A stretch of 64,000 nucleotides of DNA from Colwellia sp. 1_MG-2023 (GCF_030546755.1 NZ_JAUOPE010000006.1:62001-126000); one strand, 5' to 3'. Counted from the first letter of the stretch, positions 47,396 through 58,500 are shown. The notes: generated by a model from the sequence alone, not told the origin. Translations and numbers: made by a program.

Positions 47396-48076
47396 ATGCG
47401 TGTATTATTAGTTGAAGATGATCTTGATTTACAACAACAATTAAAAAGCCAATTAGAAACAGCAAAATATAGTGTTGATGTTGCTGATGATGGCGAAATT
47501 GGTTTATTTCAAGGACAAGAATATAACTATGATGCAGCAATTATTGACTTAGGCTTACCAAAGCTAGATGGCAAAACATTAATTAAGTCATTAAGAAGCC
47601 AAGGGATCAGTTTTCCAATTTTAGTTTTAACAGCGCGTGACCGTTGGCAAGACAAGGTAGATGGTCTTGATGCTGGAGCAGATGATTACCTAACCAAACC
47701 TTTTCATCAAGAAGAATTACTCGCTCGCTTAAATGCTTTGATCAGACGTAGTGTTGGTCAATCAAGCCCTATTATTACCAATGGACCTTTTGTTTTAGAT
47801 ACTGCAAGTATGTTGGTTAAAGTAGACGATTGTGAGGTCAGTTTAAGTAGTTATGAATATAAAGTATTCGAATATTTGATGCACCATCAAGGACAGGTAA
47901 AGTCGAAAACTCAAATAACAGAACATATTTACGACCAAGACTTTGATCTAGACTCCAATGTAATAGAAGTATTTATCAGACGTTTACGCAAAAAGCTTGA
48001 TCCACAAAGCCAATATCAATTTATTGAAACATTGCGTGGCCAAGGCTATAAACTTCGTCAATTTCCGTCTGAATAA
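47396..48076 (+). CDS. OmpR/PhoP-family response regulator
   Basis: 226-residue two-domain regulator: receiver (Asp51 in DAAIIDLGLPKLDG, Lys100-type KPF motif in YLTKPFHQEE) and an OmpR-type winged helix (about 125-222, ending with GQGYKLRQ). Closest in feel to the PhoP/QseB group. It lies 3 bases after the PepSY gene and 5 bases before the kinase, so a three-gene operon is likely. Confidence 0.93.
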   Translation: MRVLLVEDDLDLQQQLKSQLETAKYSVDVADDGEIGLFQGQEYNYDAAIIDLGLPKLDGKTLIKSLRSQGISFPILVLTARDRWQDKVDGLDAGADDYLTKPFHQEELLARLNALIRRSVGQSSPIITNGPFVLDTASMLVKVDDCEVSLSSYEYKVFEYLMHHQGQVKSKTQITEHIYDQDFDLDSNVIEVFIRRLRKKLDPQSQYQFIETLRGQGYKLRQFPSE

Positions 48077-48081
48077 CAGCA

Positions 48082-49455
48082 ATGATCATCCATTTTTTTC
48101 ATCGTTATTTTAATTCACTAAAATCTCGAATTATTGTTAGTGCATTAGTCATGGTCATGGTGATTTTACCCATTGTAGCCTTTTTTATTTCAAGCGCTTA
48201 CCAAAAACACATGAACGCAAGTGTTGAAAATGAACTTGTTGCTTATTCTTATTCGATATTAGCGGTAGCTGAGCTTGAAGATGGTTTATTGCTGATGCCT
48301 GAAGCGTTAGCTGAAAATCAGTTTAATACAAGTGAGTCAGGCTTATACGCGTTAATGACCTCAAAAGGTAATATTCCAAGAACCTTGTGGCGTTCCTCCT
48401 CGTTACTTGCCATGGTGATACCTTATGAGTTGCAATCTCCTAAAGTGGGTGAAAGCCAATTTTATGCGCTCCCAGTCGATGATATTAATCACTTTGTTTA
48501 TAGTTTTTCGGTAAGTTTTTCCGATAGTCTAAATCAAGAAGATAGCCTGCAAAACATGACCTTGCATATTATTAAACAACAGGCTGATTATCAGATGTTG
48601 ATGACCGAATTTCGCCAACAGCTCTGGTTAGGATTGTTTGTGCTAATGGCGGTGTTATTACTGTTGCAATTTATCTGGTTGAACTGGAGTTTAAAACCAC
48701 TCGCCATGTTGAAAAAAGAAATTTTAGGTATAGAACAAGGTAAAGAAAGCTTACTGAAAGAAAAATATCCGCAAGAATTAAAACAAGTTACCGAACAATT
48801 AAATACTCTGTTAATCACAGAGCAAAACCAACGAAAACGTTACCGAAATGCTTTGTCTGATCTCGCACATAGTTTAAAAACACCTTTAGCTGTGCTGCAA
48901 GGTCAGTTAGCTGCAAAAGATATAAATCCAGCTGAAAAGCAAAGTCAACTTGATGAAATCAATGCCATGATCGAACATCAATTAAAGCGTGCGCAAAGTG
49001 CAGGGCAGTCATCTTGGCATTTAGGGGTTAAAATTTCCCCGAGTGTTGATAAATTATTAAATAGTTTGCAGAAAATATATCAAGATAAACAATTGCTTAT
49101 TAATAAACAGATGCAAGCTGATTTGATATTCAAAGGAGATGAAGCTGACTTTTTAGAAATTATCGGTAACCTAATGGACAATGCTTGTAAGGCCGCTAAA
49201 CAGCAAGTGCTATTGACGATCACTAAACAAGATTCGTCGTTAATCATTACCGTAGAAGATGATGGTTGCGGAATTGCCGACGATAAAATTGATAGTATTT
49301 TACAGCGTGGCACCCGAGCGGATACTTATGCGCAAGGTCATGGGATAGGGCTCGCGATTGTGCGTGATCTGGTAGAAAGTTATCAAGGAACATTAGTGAT
49401 AGCTAGTTCATTTGAGTTAACCGGTGCAAAGTTTACTGTGATGTTTCCCGCTTAG
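48082..49455 (+). CDS. PhoQ-like sensor histidine kinase
   Basis: 457 residues. Two transmembrane helices (about 18-38 and 178-200) enclose a periplasmic sensor domain of about 140 residues that is acidic, as in PhoQ. The HAMP region leads to a DHp helix with DLAHSLKTPLAVLQ (phospho-acceptor His in AHSLKTP) and an ATPase domain with NLMDNACKAA, EDDGCGI and GHGIGLAIV. Cation or antimicrobial-peptide sensing is an inference from the acidic loop and the PhoPQ-like partner. Confidence 0.92.
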   Translation: MIIHFFHRYFNSLKSRIIVSALVMVMVILPIVAFFISSAYQKHMNASVENELVAYSYSILAVAELEDGLLLMPEALAENQFNTSESGLYALMTSKGNIPRTLWRSSSLLAMVIPYELQSPKVGESQFYALPVDDINHFVYSFSVSFSDSLNQEDSLQNMTLHIIKQQADYQMLMTEFRQQLWLGLFVLMAVLLLLQFIWLNWSLKPLAMLKKEILGIEQGKESLLKEKYPQELKQVTEQLNTLLITEQNQRKRYRNALSDLAHSLKTPLAVLQGQLAAKDINPAEKQSQLDEINAMIEHQLKRAQSAGQSSWHLGVKISPSVDKLLNSLQKIYQDKQLLINKQMQADLIFKGDEADFLEIIGNLMDNACKAAKQQVLLTITKQDSSLIITVEDDGCGIADDKIDSILQRGTRADTYAQGHGIGLAIVRDLVESYQGTLVIASSFELTGAKFTVMFPA

Positions 49456-49634
49456 TGTTCAACTTTTTCTGATACGATAGTTTTAGCTTTTGTATTGGTT
49501 TTTGTGAGTTAGTTTTATACATTCGTTTTATACTTCAATATTAATATTGATTTTTGAAAATTAACATTCGTTCAGTCTTCATTCAGTTTACTGCCGGTAA
49601 ACTGATAATCATAGCTCACAGAGAGGTGAAAACT

Positions 49635-51119
49635 ATGATTAGCTTAATTAACTCAATCAATCGTAAAGACATAAATCAACTATCTCGAACAAGACATTTT
49701 TCGTCGAGTATGCTTTCTTCAGCACTGATGATTTCTGCTTTAGTGTTATCTACAGGAGTAATGACATCAACAGCTGTTATTGCAAATGAAAACAAGCAAC
49801 AAAGCCAATCTGAGGCAGTTCAGTTTAGCCAAGCGCAACTAGAACAATTATTAGCGCCAATAGCCTTATATCCGGATACTTTATTGACCCATATTTTAAT
49901 TGCGGCCACTTATCCGATAGAAGTAATAGACGCAGATCGATTCATTAAAGACAATGATAATGAAGCCGAGCAAAAACTAATAACAAAAGCAGCCGATAAA
50001 GATTGGGATCCAAGTGTTAAAGCGCTAGTTGCTTTTCCGCGGATCCTAGAAAACCTAAGTAATGATCTTGCTTGGATGCGAAAACTAGGCGATGCTTTTT
50101 TACAAGATGAAGCAAAAGTTTTAGCAAGTATTCAAACTTTAAGACACCAAGCTGATGAAGCGGGCAATTTAACGCAAATGGATAATGTGGAGATTGTTCG
50201 AGAAAAACGCACTATCATTATTGAACCGGCTGAGCCTGAAGTCATTTATGTGCCTTATTATGATACTCGTGTGGTGTACGGTAATTGGCGCTGGTCACAT
50301 TATCCGCCTGTGTATTGGCACCGTCCTGTGCATTATGCGTATTATCACGGACCTTTTTATTGGCAGCCTTCCGTTCATATAGGTTTTGATTTCTTCTTCA
50401 GTGCCTTTCATTGGAGTAATCATCATGTGGTGAGACACCATCATAAAAAGCGCTATCATCATTCTAATAGACGCATAGCGACGAGTCATCATGCTAAACG
50501 TTGGAGTCATGAACCTCAACATCGTCGTGGCGTGGCGTATCGCAGTAAAAAAGTGAAACATCGTTATAGCAGTAATAGACCAAGTGTTGAACATGAACGT
50601 GTGATCCGTCATAAACACAATAAAGTCGTGGTGAACACGACTTATAAAAAAGCAAAACCTGCTAAACATCACAGTATTAAAAGGGTATCGCCTAAACACG
50701 CCACTAAAAAGCACCAGCAAGTTGCTCAACGTTTAAAGGACAAGCAAACGGTTAAACCACAACATAAAACATCTCGTAATGTTTCAAAAAGAGAGCAGCA
50801 TGTTGTCAATAAACAGCGTGTAGTTAATAAACACCATGTAGTTAACCGTCAGGCAAAAGTGGTTAACAAAAAAACATGGCATCAACCGGCAAAAGTTAAG
50901 CCGGTGGAAAGAAACACTAAAAACGAGCTAGCGAAAAAACAATATAAAACCAGCCAGCCTGTTTATAAAACACAGAGCAAGAAGTTAGAAAGAGTAAGTA
51001 AACCAAAAGCCTATAAAGCAAGGGAAAGTCACTCAAGTAACAAGTCGTCTCGAGTGGCAAAAAACAGTTCAACAAGAACCAAGTCGACTGCTAATCGAAG
51101 TCGCCAACAACATCACTAA
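49635..51119 (+). CDS. Exported DUF3300 protein with long basic His/Lys-rich tail
   Basis: 494 residues from the ATG at 49635, which has GAGAGG 8 bases upstream; the frame runs further to a TTG. A hydrophobic helix near residues 25-45 serves as signal peptide. The DUF3300 domain (about 55-210) begins QLEQLLAPIALYPDTLL and contains DLAWMRKLGDAFL. After YYDTRVVYG the protein becomes low-complexity: a Trp/Tyr/His-rich stretch (HYPPVYWH), then about 220 residues rich in His, Lys, Arg and Ser with VVNK-type short repeats. The tail should bind nucleic acid, metals or anionic polymers; the role is unknown. Confidence 0.82.
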   Translation: MISLINSINRKDINQLSRTRHFSSSMLSSALMISALVLSTGVMTSTAVIANENKQQSQSEAVQFSQAQLEQLLAPIALYPDTLLTHILIAATYPIEVIDADRFIKDNDNEAEQKLITKAADKDWDPSVKALVAFPRILENLSNDLAWMRKLGDAFLQDEAKVLASIQTLRHQADEAGNLTQMDNVEIVREKRTIIIEPAEPEVIYVPYYDTRVVYGNWRWSHYPPVYWHRPVHYAYYHGPFYWQPSVHIGFDFFFSAFHWSNHHVVRHHHKKRYHHSNRRIATSHHAKRWSHEPQHRRGVAYRSKKVKHRYSSNRPSVEHERVIRHKHNKVVVNTTYKKAKPAKHHSIKRVSPKHATKKHQQVAQRLKDKQTVKPQHKTSRNVSKREQHVVNKQRVVNKHHVVNRQAKVVNKKTWHQPAKVKPVERNTKNELAKKQYKTSQPVYKTQSKKLERVSKPKAYKARESHSSNKSSRVAKNSSTRTKSTANRSRQQHH

Positions 51120-51139
51120 ACTTGTTCAGCTGAAAAGTA

Positions 51140-51174
51140 AAAATACCGCAGTAACTCAGTTATTGCGGTATTTT
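51140..51174. terminator. Bidirectional terminator between DUF3300 and M28 genes
   Basis: AAAATACCGCA and TGCGGTATTTT form an 11-bp stem with a 13-base loop, symmetric enough to serve both converging genes. Confidence 0.85.
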
Positions 51175-51240
51175 ACATAGTATTTTATACATAATAAGAA
51201 AAGGTATTTCGAATTAAAGTAAGGTTAATTTATCTTAGGA

Positions 51241-52575
51241 TTAATATATTTTTCCGGTTTTTTTTACTTGGCTAACATCAACGCGGCTTGGCGTAATATC
51301 ACCATCCACCAATCCTTGAGTTGCTATAGATAAGCTTTCAATCACTTGATGCATTGAAGATAAATCTAAACTGGCTAAATCATCTGATACGTGATGGTAA
51401 TGTTTGTCTTTATCTAACTGTGTGCTGCTAAAACTATGCGCAGGTACGCCTAAACGGGCAAGCGTGGCGTTATCTGAACGATAAAATAAGTTTTGTTCTG
51501 GATAAGGGTCTTGATGAACTTTAGCGCCCTTGGATATTAAGCTTTCATTGAGTAAAGCACCCAAATTAGAACGTTCCATCCCTGTCATCCACATTTTTCC
51601 TGGGCCAAATTTAGAAGGTTTGCCTATCATTTCAATATTTATCATCGCCACAACATTATCAGGATTTAATTGTTGTGAAAAATAACGAGAGCCAAAGCCA
51701 CCAATTTCTTCAGCGGTAAACGCACTAAACATGAGTGAACGCGCATTATCGCCTTTTTTAGCATAATATTGCGCAAGGTTTATCACAGCTGTTGTGCCAG
51801 AAGCATCATCATCAGCGCCGTTATAAATCACATCTGCTTCTTCGTTACCTGCACGTCCAGGAGCAACACCTAAATGATCATAATGTCCTGAGAATAGAAC
51901 AATTTCTTTCGGTTTTTTTGCACCGGGTAACACACCCACTACATTCGTCAGTTTTTGTTTAGTAATATTTGTAGTAGCAGATACGTCTACTGAGACTAAA
52001 TTAGTTTCATCTGTTAATACCATGACAATGGCACCTTGATGCTCAAGCTGTAATTTATTAAGCCCTCGAGCAAAGTAACCTCGATAGCCGGCAAATAACT
52101 TCGCATGTGCCGTATTAATTAATACAAGATGTTTGCCGCCTGTTTGATTAAGTGAGCCAATAACTGCACGCATATTGTCTTCTTTGCCAATGACATGAGT
52201 AGAAAAATCTTTTTGTGTTGTCCAATTGAACTGCTCAAGGGTGCTAGCTATGGCTATGTTGTTATCTTCTATTGCTTGACCATTGATAGTTGCGCTAAGG
52301 CTTTTAGGCGCAATATTTATTATGTTGAACGATTGTAAAAAAGATTTTTCACCCTTCATCGGCACTAAACCAATTTCTTGAAAACGCTGACTTATATAAT
52401 TGGCGGCTTTATCAATGTCTTTGGTAAAACTCGCGCGACCGTTGAGTTCATCACTTGCTAAAAAAGTAATATCTTTGGTCATTGATTCAAGTGAAATATT
52501 ATTGGCAAAGGCATGAACCGAGGTGCAAAAGGGAATGCCTAAAGTTAAAGCCATCGTAACGACTCTTTTTGCCAT
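51241..52575 (-). CDS. Exported M28-family zinc aminopeptidase
   Basis: 444 residues from the ATG at 52575; two further upstream starts (52599, 52659) are possible and the ribosome sites are weak. A signal peptide ends near VHAFA. A PA-like insert precedes the catalytic domain, which shows SGHYDHLG, the bridging Asp in NGADDDASG, the general base in FTAEEIGG, ENIEMIG-like MINIEMIGKP and the last ligand in KHYHHVSDD. It is similar to the Aminopeptidase S/IAP-type group and distinct from the M28 peptidase at 11.7 kb. Confidence 0.9.
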   Translation of the reverse strand: MAKRVVTMALTLGIPFCTSVHAFANNISLESMTKDITFLASDELNGRASFTKDIDKAANYISQRFQEIGLVPMKGEKSFLQSFNIINIAPKSLSATINGQAIEDNNIAIASTLEQFNWTTQKDFSTHVIGKEDNMRAVIGSLNQTGGKHLVLINTAHAKLFAGYRGYFARGLNKLQLEHQGAIVMVLTDETNLVSVDVSATTNITKQKLTNVVGVLPGAKKPKEIVLFSGHYDHLGVAPGRAGNEEADVIYNGADDDASGTTAVINLAQYYAKKGDNARSLMFSAFTAEEIGGFGSRYFSQQLNPDNVVAMINIEMIGKPSKFGPGKMWMTGMERSNLGALLNESLISKGAKVHQDPYPEQNLFYRSDNATLARLGVPAHSFSSTQLDKDKHYHHVSDDLASLDLSSMHQVIESLSIATQGLVDGDITPSRVDVSQVKKTGKIY

Positions 52576-52686
52576 GGTATTCTTTTTTGTTTTTATCATG
52601 ATTATTTTATCAGTAAGGGAAGTTGTTAATACTATTGAAGATTTAATATCACTTTGCAATAACTAAACGTGAAGATATAGGAAGGG

Positions 52687-53229
52687 TTAAAGTTCAGACT
52701 GTAAAGTTTCTTTTTCAATCAATAAACTTTCATCACCAATGGTTAGCCATAATTGACCATCTTGAATACTGGCTTGAATTTCCATCGTGCGATTTAACAA
52801 AGTTGCTAAATTTTTCACTGTTTCATCATTAAAACGTGCCACCGTTAAGTTTTTATATTGGGCAAGTTTACTTTGGTTTTGCTGCCACCACACATTAAAA
52901 GGCGAAGTATAGCCATATAAAATAGTATGTTGCGCTTTGTTACAGGCTTTTTTGATACGTTTTTCATCTGGCTGGCCCAGTTCAATCCATAACTCTATTT
53001 CTTCAGAATAATTGATTTGCCAAAGGGCGGCTTCATCTTCATCACTTAATCCTTTACCAAATGTTAAGTGTTCATGCGCATTTAAAATATAAGCTAAAAA
53101 TCGCGTTATTAAACGTAAGTCGGTTTCGGAAGGGTGTTGAGCGACAGTTAAGTTTAATGTGTCGTAATAATCTCTATCCATGTCGGATAGATGGATGGTT
53201 GCTTTATAAATAGTTGATTTTAACGCCAT
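52687..53229 (-). CDS. YaeQ family protein
   Basis: 180 residues. YaeQ proteins have a PD-(D/E)xK nuclease-like fold; early links to RfaH function were not upheld and the true role is unclear. Recognisable stretches are MALKSTIYKATIHLSDMDR, then LWIELGQPDEKRIKKACNKA, the latter carrying the E-x-GQPDE-K pattern of the fold. It lies upstream of the M28 gene on the same strand, with a gap of 111 bases. Confidence 0.93.
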   Translation of the reverse strand: MALKSTIYKATIHLSDMDRDYYDTLNLTVAQHPSETDLRLITRFLAYILNAHEHLTFGKGLSDEDEAALWQINYSEEIELWIELGQPDEKRIKKACNKAQHTILYGYTSPFNVWWQQNQSKLAQYKNLTVARFNDETVKNLATLLNRTMEIQASIQDGQLWLTIGDESLLIEKETLQSEL

Positions 53230-53493
53230 AACGATTGGTAATAATAAGCTAAATAGTTAGTAACTTTTATTATACGCCTGAATTCAATGCTTTATATAGC
53301 CTTTTTATGCTGAAGTCACAAATTCATGAAAGTTCATTGAATAAGTTTTTTATTCATCGATATATAATCTGTGAAATATTGCTGATTTAATGGTCATTTT
53401 TTCACCTTTGTCTACACTGTTTTAGTGAATATCTTTTTCGTAAAAAAGGATGAAGGGCATCGCTTCCTTCGTTCAGTCAGCAAGGATGTTAAG

Positions 53494-54528
53494 ATGAAAC
53501 GTATTATTATTTGTGCCGATGGTACTTGGAATCGTCCTGAACAATTAGGCAAAGATCAATATCCAACCAGTGTGCTAACATTTGCTCGCCATGTATTACC
53601 GCAAGATGATGCCGGTACTAAACAAGTGGTTTTTTATGATTGGGGCATAGGCTCATATCATGATCAATTGTCTGGTGGTGCCTTTGGTGCCGGTTTAGAG
53701 AAAAATGTAATGGATGGTTACCGTTTTTTAGTACACAACTATGATATTGGCGATGAAATATATTTATTTGGTTTTAGTCGCGGCGCATATACCATTCGAA
53801 GCCTTTGCGGTTTGCTTAATAATTGTAGTGTATTAAAAAGCGCTGAAGGGCGATTAGTTGAAAAAGCCTTTGATATTTATAAAACGAAAAAACATACACC
53901 CAAAAGTCAATTTGCCAACGATTGGCGAGCCGAACATTGTGTTGCTAACCAAGTGAAAATTCATTTTGTTGGCGTATGGGATACAGTAGGGGCGTTGGGC
54001 TTGCCTTTTAGTATTTTCGGGCTGATAAAAGATAAACACCTTTTCTACGATAGAAAATTAGGTAGTAATCTGAAAACCGTCCGTCACGCTTTGTCATTAG
54101 ATGAAACACGTGATGACTTTGAAGCAACCATTTGGCAACCAAGAGATGAGGTTGATTTAGCACAAGTATGGTTTGCTGGTGTTCATGCTGACATAGGCGG
54201 GAGTTATAAACCTGATAGTGATGGTAAAGTCTTGTCAGATATTCCTATGCAATGGTTATTAACTGAAGCAGAAAATAGTGGTTTGGCTTTTGATAATCAG
54301 CTTAAACAACGAGCACTAAGAGCACATCATTGTGCTAATGCCAGTCAACATAATGAATATAAAGGTAAATATAAATTATTGGGTAAACGTCTCAGAGAAA
54401 TACCGGCTCAAACCGACATTCCAACCTATGTACACTCGAGTGTACAAACGCGTTATTTATCGAATTATAAAAGCCAACCAATTGAAAACTATATTAAGAA
54501 ATATGGCCAATGGCCTCCTATTTGGTGA
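53494..54528 (+). CDS. DUF2235 alpha/beta hydrolase (Tle1-like fold)
   Basis: 344 residues from the ATG at 53494, which has AAGGA 7 bases upstream; the frame extends 23 codons further without likeness to the family. It begins MKRIIICADGTWNRPEQ, and carries the nucleophile elbow FGFSRGAYTIRSL (Ser near 97), the acid motif GVWDTVGALG and WFAGVHADIGGSY with the catalytic His. DUF2235 includes T6SS phospholipase effectors, but no T6SS, immunity or VgrG gene is nearby and there is no signal peptide, so a house-keeping hydrolase is more likely. Confidence 0.88.
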   Translation: MKRIIICADGTWNRPEQLGKDQYPTSVLTFARHVLPQDDAGTKQVVFYDWGIGSYHDQLSGGAFGAGLEKNVMDGYRFLVHNYDIGDEIYLFGFSRGAYTIRSLCGLLNNCSVLKSAEGRLVEKAFDIYKTKKHTPKSQFANDWRAEHCVANQVKIHFVGVWDTVGALGLPFSIFGLIKDKHLFYDRKLGSNLKTVRHALSLDETRDDFEATIWQPRDEVDLAQVWFAGVHADIGGSYKPDSDGKVLSDIPMQWLLTEAENSGLAFDNQLKQRALRAHHCANASQHNEYKGKYKLLGKRLREIPAQTDIPTYVHSSVQTRYLSNYKSQPIENYIKKYGQWPPIW

Positions 54529-54550
54529 TAACCAGTAAACTATATAAGAT

Positions 54551-55477
54551 TTATAAGCTTTCTATCACTAGCTGATTTCTTCCGTTTTCTTTAGCTTGGT
54601 AAAGTAACTTATCTGCTTGCGCTAAAACATCAGCTGGAGTTATAGCTTGATTGTTTTCAACAATAACGGCACCAATACTAATTGTGAGAAATTCTGAAGC
54701 TAAAGAGTATTCATGTTTTATTGCTTTTTCTGCTAATGCTTTCATAACATTGTTTATAATTAATTGAGTGCCTTCAATACTGCTATCAGGCAATATGATC
54801 AAGAATTCTTCGCCGCCATATCGTGCGAAAAAATCACGAGGGCGATGTAATACTTCTCTAAAACTTGTTGCTACTTTTTTTAGGGCAGCATCACCAGCAC
54901 CGTGACCATAATTATCGTTATAATGTTTAAAATAATCGACATCGATGAGAGCAACCGCTAATTTTTTATTGTCACGTTTATTGGCGGCAAGTTCATCGGC
55001 AAGGACAATATCCATTCTACGACGATTTGAGATACCGGTTAATGCGTCTAAGTGAGCAACTTCATTGAGCATTTTTCGTTGTTTTATTAATTCTAAATGC
55101 ATCATTACACGTGCTATGACTATATTGGCTTTAAATGGCTTATAAATATAATCACAGCCGCCTAGATCAAAACCTCGTTCTTCGTCATCACTATTGGCTA
55201 ATCCAGTGACAAAGATCACTGAAATATTCATGGTTTTTTTATCGCCTTTTATTTCTTCGATTACTTCAAAGCCAGAGCGATCTGGCATAATCACATCAAG
55301 TAACATTAAATCAGGTAGATGTTTACGCGCTAGTTCAACGGCCTGTGCCCCGTTTTTAGCAAAAATAATAGTCGCTTCATCTTGAAGTAACTCTTTGAGT
55401 ATTTTTCTGTTGGCTTTTTCATCGTCAACAATTAATACTTTTTGGGCTAGGTTTCCCATGATTTGCTTATTTTCCAT
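54551..55477 (-). CDS. Response regulator with GGDEF diguanylate cyclase domain
   Basis: 308 residues: receiver (about 12-130, phospho-acceptor Asp in LMLLDVIMPDRSG) followed by a GGDEF domain (about 140-305). The catalytic motif is YGGEEF, an active variant, and RPRD five residues ahead of it is the product-inhibition I-site, so it should make c-di-GMP with feedback control. It lies 49 bases after the giant hybrid kinase on the same strand and may be its output, as the kinase ends with an HPt domain able to pass phosphate to a separate receiver. Confidence 0.93.
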   Translation of the reverse strand: MENKQIMGNLAQKVLIVDDEKANRKILKELLQDEATIIFAKNGAQAVELARKHLPDLMLLDVIMPDRSGFEVIEEIKGDKKTMNISVIFVTGLANSDDEERGFDLGGCDYIYKPFKANIVIARVMMHLELIKQRKMLNEVAHLDALTGISNRRRMDIVLADELAANKRDNKKLAVALIDVDYFKHYNDNYGHGAGDAALKKVATSFREVLHRPRDFFARYGGEEFLIILPDSSIEGTQLIINNVMKALAEKAIKHEYSLASEFLTISIGAVIVENNQAITPADVLAQADKLLYQAKENGRNQLVIESL

Positions 55478-55526
55478 TTGCTTTAATTAGCGTTTATTGA
55501 ATAATTCACTTTTACCATGAAGTAGG

Positions 55527-58500
55527 TTACAGCTCGTTTAGTAATAATTCGACATTTTTTTTAGCATCCCCGTATTCAATATCTTCAATAGAGTCTGCTA
55601 TTTTTCGAGCAATCGTTTGATATTTAGAGTTATTAGTCAATGTTATTAATCTTGGTAATAAATCTTCCACCTCAGCATTTTCTTGTTTGAGAAGTCTATT
55701 TATCGAAATAAGTAATGATTTTAGCTGAGTCGTAAAATATTCCACATTGTTAATCTCTAGCGCTGTATCATCAGTAGTCGTGTCTTTATTGATTACCGAA
55801 TTAATAGCCATTAAAACATTATTTAATTCAATACACGTTGAAGCTACCAATAAGTCAGCTGATTCAGGTTTGGTTTTTAACTGTGCTTCTAAATCGGTTG
55901 CTCGTTTTGTTAATGTCACGGCACCAATATAATTTGCGTTTGATTTTAAAGAATGTGAGATTCTAAAGGCTTCGTCATAACATTTATTTTGATAGATCTC
56001 TCTTAAACCATCAACAGTATCTGCATAATTATGACTAAAATCCTGGACTAACTTTTTGTAAATATGAGTACGTCCACCCATTGCTTGAATCGCTTTTTCT
56101 ACATCTAAAATCGTTAACGTTGAAAGTTCGGTTAAAAAGCTATCTTCATTATCGTTTGGCTGAGTTAAACTAGGACTAGTTGTCAAAGTTTCTATTGGTT
56201 TTATCTCTGCTTTCGTTGTGACTTTCTTCGCTTGAGTTTTACTATCCCCATCTTTTGGTAACCATTTTGATAATAAAACAAATAGTGCATTTGGATCTAT
56301 TGGCTTAGTGAAATAATCATTCATGCCAACATCAAGGCATTTTTGTAACTCTTCTTGCATGGCATGTGCTGTCATCGCAATTATGGGTAAGTCGGCAAAC
56401 TCTATTTGACTACGAATTTCTAGTGTAGCCGTTATGCCATCCATTACGGGCATTTGTAAATCCATCAAAACGATGTCGTATGTTTTTTCTGCTAATTTTT
56501 CTAGGGCTATTTTGCCGTTTTCTGCAACGTCAATATTTGCATGAGTTTCTTCTAAAAATCCTAAAACTACTTGTTGATTTAGCTCATTATCTTCTACGAG
56601 TAAAATATCCGCATGTGATAAATCTAATAAACCTTTTTGCAGACTTTGATAGTGCATATTATTGCTATCAAGTTTTAAAGCTTCCATCATGGCATCTAAT
56701 AAAATAGAAGCATCGACAGGTTTCTCTAAATAACCATCAATTCCAGCCGTTTGAGAAAGCGATATCGCATCACTTTTATCAAATGCTGTCACCATAAGTA
56801 CAGCCGGTAAGTTTTGCTGTTGTATGTTTTCGTTAATAGCATGCGCAAGTTCAATACCATCCATATTTGGCATACGCCAATCTGTTATTACTAAGTCAAA
56901 AGGTTGTTCTGCTAACATGGCTTTATCTATTAGCGTTAACGCAGACATTGCATTATCCGCGGTGGTAATTTTACAACCAAATTGCTCGAGTAAATCAACA
57001 ATAACACTTAAACAAAGTGGGTTGTCGTCCACAACTAGCACGTTAATCCCTTCAATCATTACGCTGTTAGCTTTTATTAATTCACTTTGTGCTACTTCTT
57101 CAAAACCAACACTAAAACCAAAGGTACTGCCTTTGTCTAATTCACTTTGAACCCAAATATCACCATTCATTAACTCGGTTAATTGCTTACAAATTGACAG
57201 TCCTAAACCTGTACCTCCAAATTTACGTGTGATGGTGCTATCCGCTTGATTGAAAGATTGAAATAGATGCTCAATAGAGTCTTCACTTAAACCAATCCCA
57301 GTGTCAGAAACATTAAATTCTATTTGGTTGGTATTTTTTTCACTTAGTTTTACTTCAATTAATACATGACCTTGATTGGTAAATTTAACGGCATTTGTCA
57401 CTAAATTTACTAAAATTTGTTGTAATCGTACTGGATCTGATTTTATTTGTTTCGGTACATTTGGGGCTGTTTTAACAATCAGTTCTAAGCCTTTACTATG
57501 GGCTTTTAATGCGCAAATATTGGCGGTTTTTTTCAATAAACCTTCGATATTCATGATCACAGATTCAATGGTCATTTTACCCGCTTCAATTTTAGAGAAA
57601 TCTAAAATATCATTGATCAGCCCTAATAAAGCTTGCGAAGCATCTTGAGTTTTTTGCACTAAATCTGTTTGATGGCTGTCGAGTTTTGTTTTTAACGTTA
57701 GGTGGCTTAAACCTATAATGGCGTTCATTGGAGTACGAATTTCATGGCTCATTTTTGCTAAAAATTCACTTTTCGCTTGTGTTGCTTTTTCAAGCTCTGA
57801 AGTACGATTAGCTACTTGAAATTCTAAGTTTCGATTGATATCGAGTAAGGTTAAATGATTTTCTACACGTGATAATAGTTCATGTTTCGAAATGGGTTTA
57901 CTTAAATAGTCATTACCACCAACGGCAAAACTTTCAACTAAGTCAATCACTTGGTTTTTGGCGGTTAAAAATATAACCGGGAGTTCATTTACTGAAAACG
58001 ACTTTCGTATAAACTTACATACTTCGTAACCTGACATTTGTGGCATCATGACATCAAGTAAAATTAGATCGAAAGGTCTAGCTTTAATTAAATTACCTTC
58101 ATGATTAATTTGAGCATTAGCTTTTTCAATCATTGCTAGTGCTTGGCTGCCGCTAGAAGCTTCAGAAAGTTGATAACCTAAAAGGTTTAAATGATTGAGT
58201 AATACTTGTCGGTTAATAGGGTCGTCATCAACCACTAAAATATGAAATTTTTGATGTTCAATCGTGAGTTCTTTGTTTTGGTGTAGTTCTTGTTCACTGA
58301 CACTGATGTATTCAATTTCGCTATCTAAATGCTGTAAGCGATTCAATTTTTGTTGATTTGCTAATTTTGCTACATTGGTAACATCGGTAATTTGATCAGC
58401 ATTAATCGGTAAAGTGAAAGTGAAACAACTGCCTTTATTTTCGGTAGAAGTAACTGAAATTGAACCGCCATGTAATTCAACGAGTTGCTTTGTTACCGCT

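Noticed and set aside
50295-50729. 144-codon minus-strand frame inside the DUF3300 gene
   Set aside because: Antisense to the His-rich coding region; composition is explained by the opposite strand (Met/Val/Thr bias from His/Lys codons).
53494-54528. Type VI secretion lipase effector (Tle1-like)
   Set aside because: DUF2235 fold fits, but there is no VgrG, immunity gene or other T6SS component nearby.
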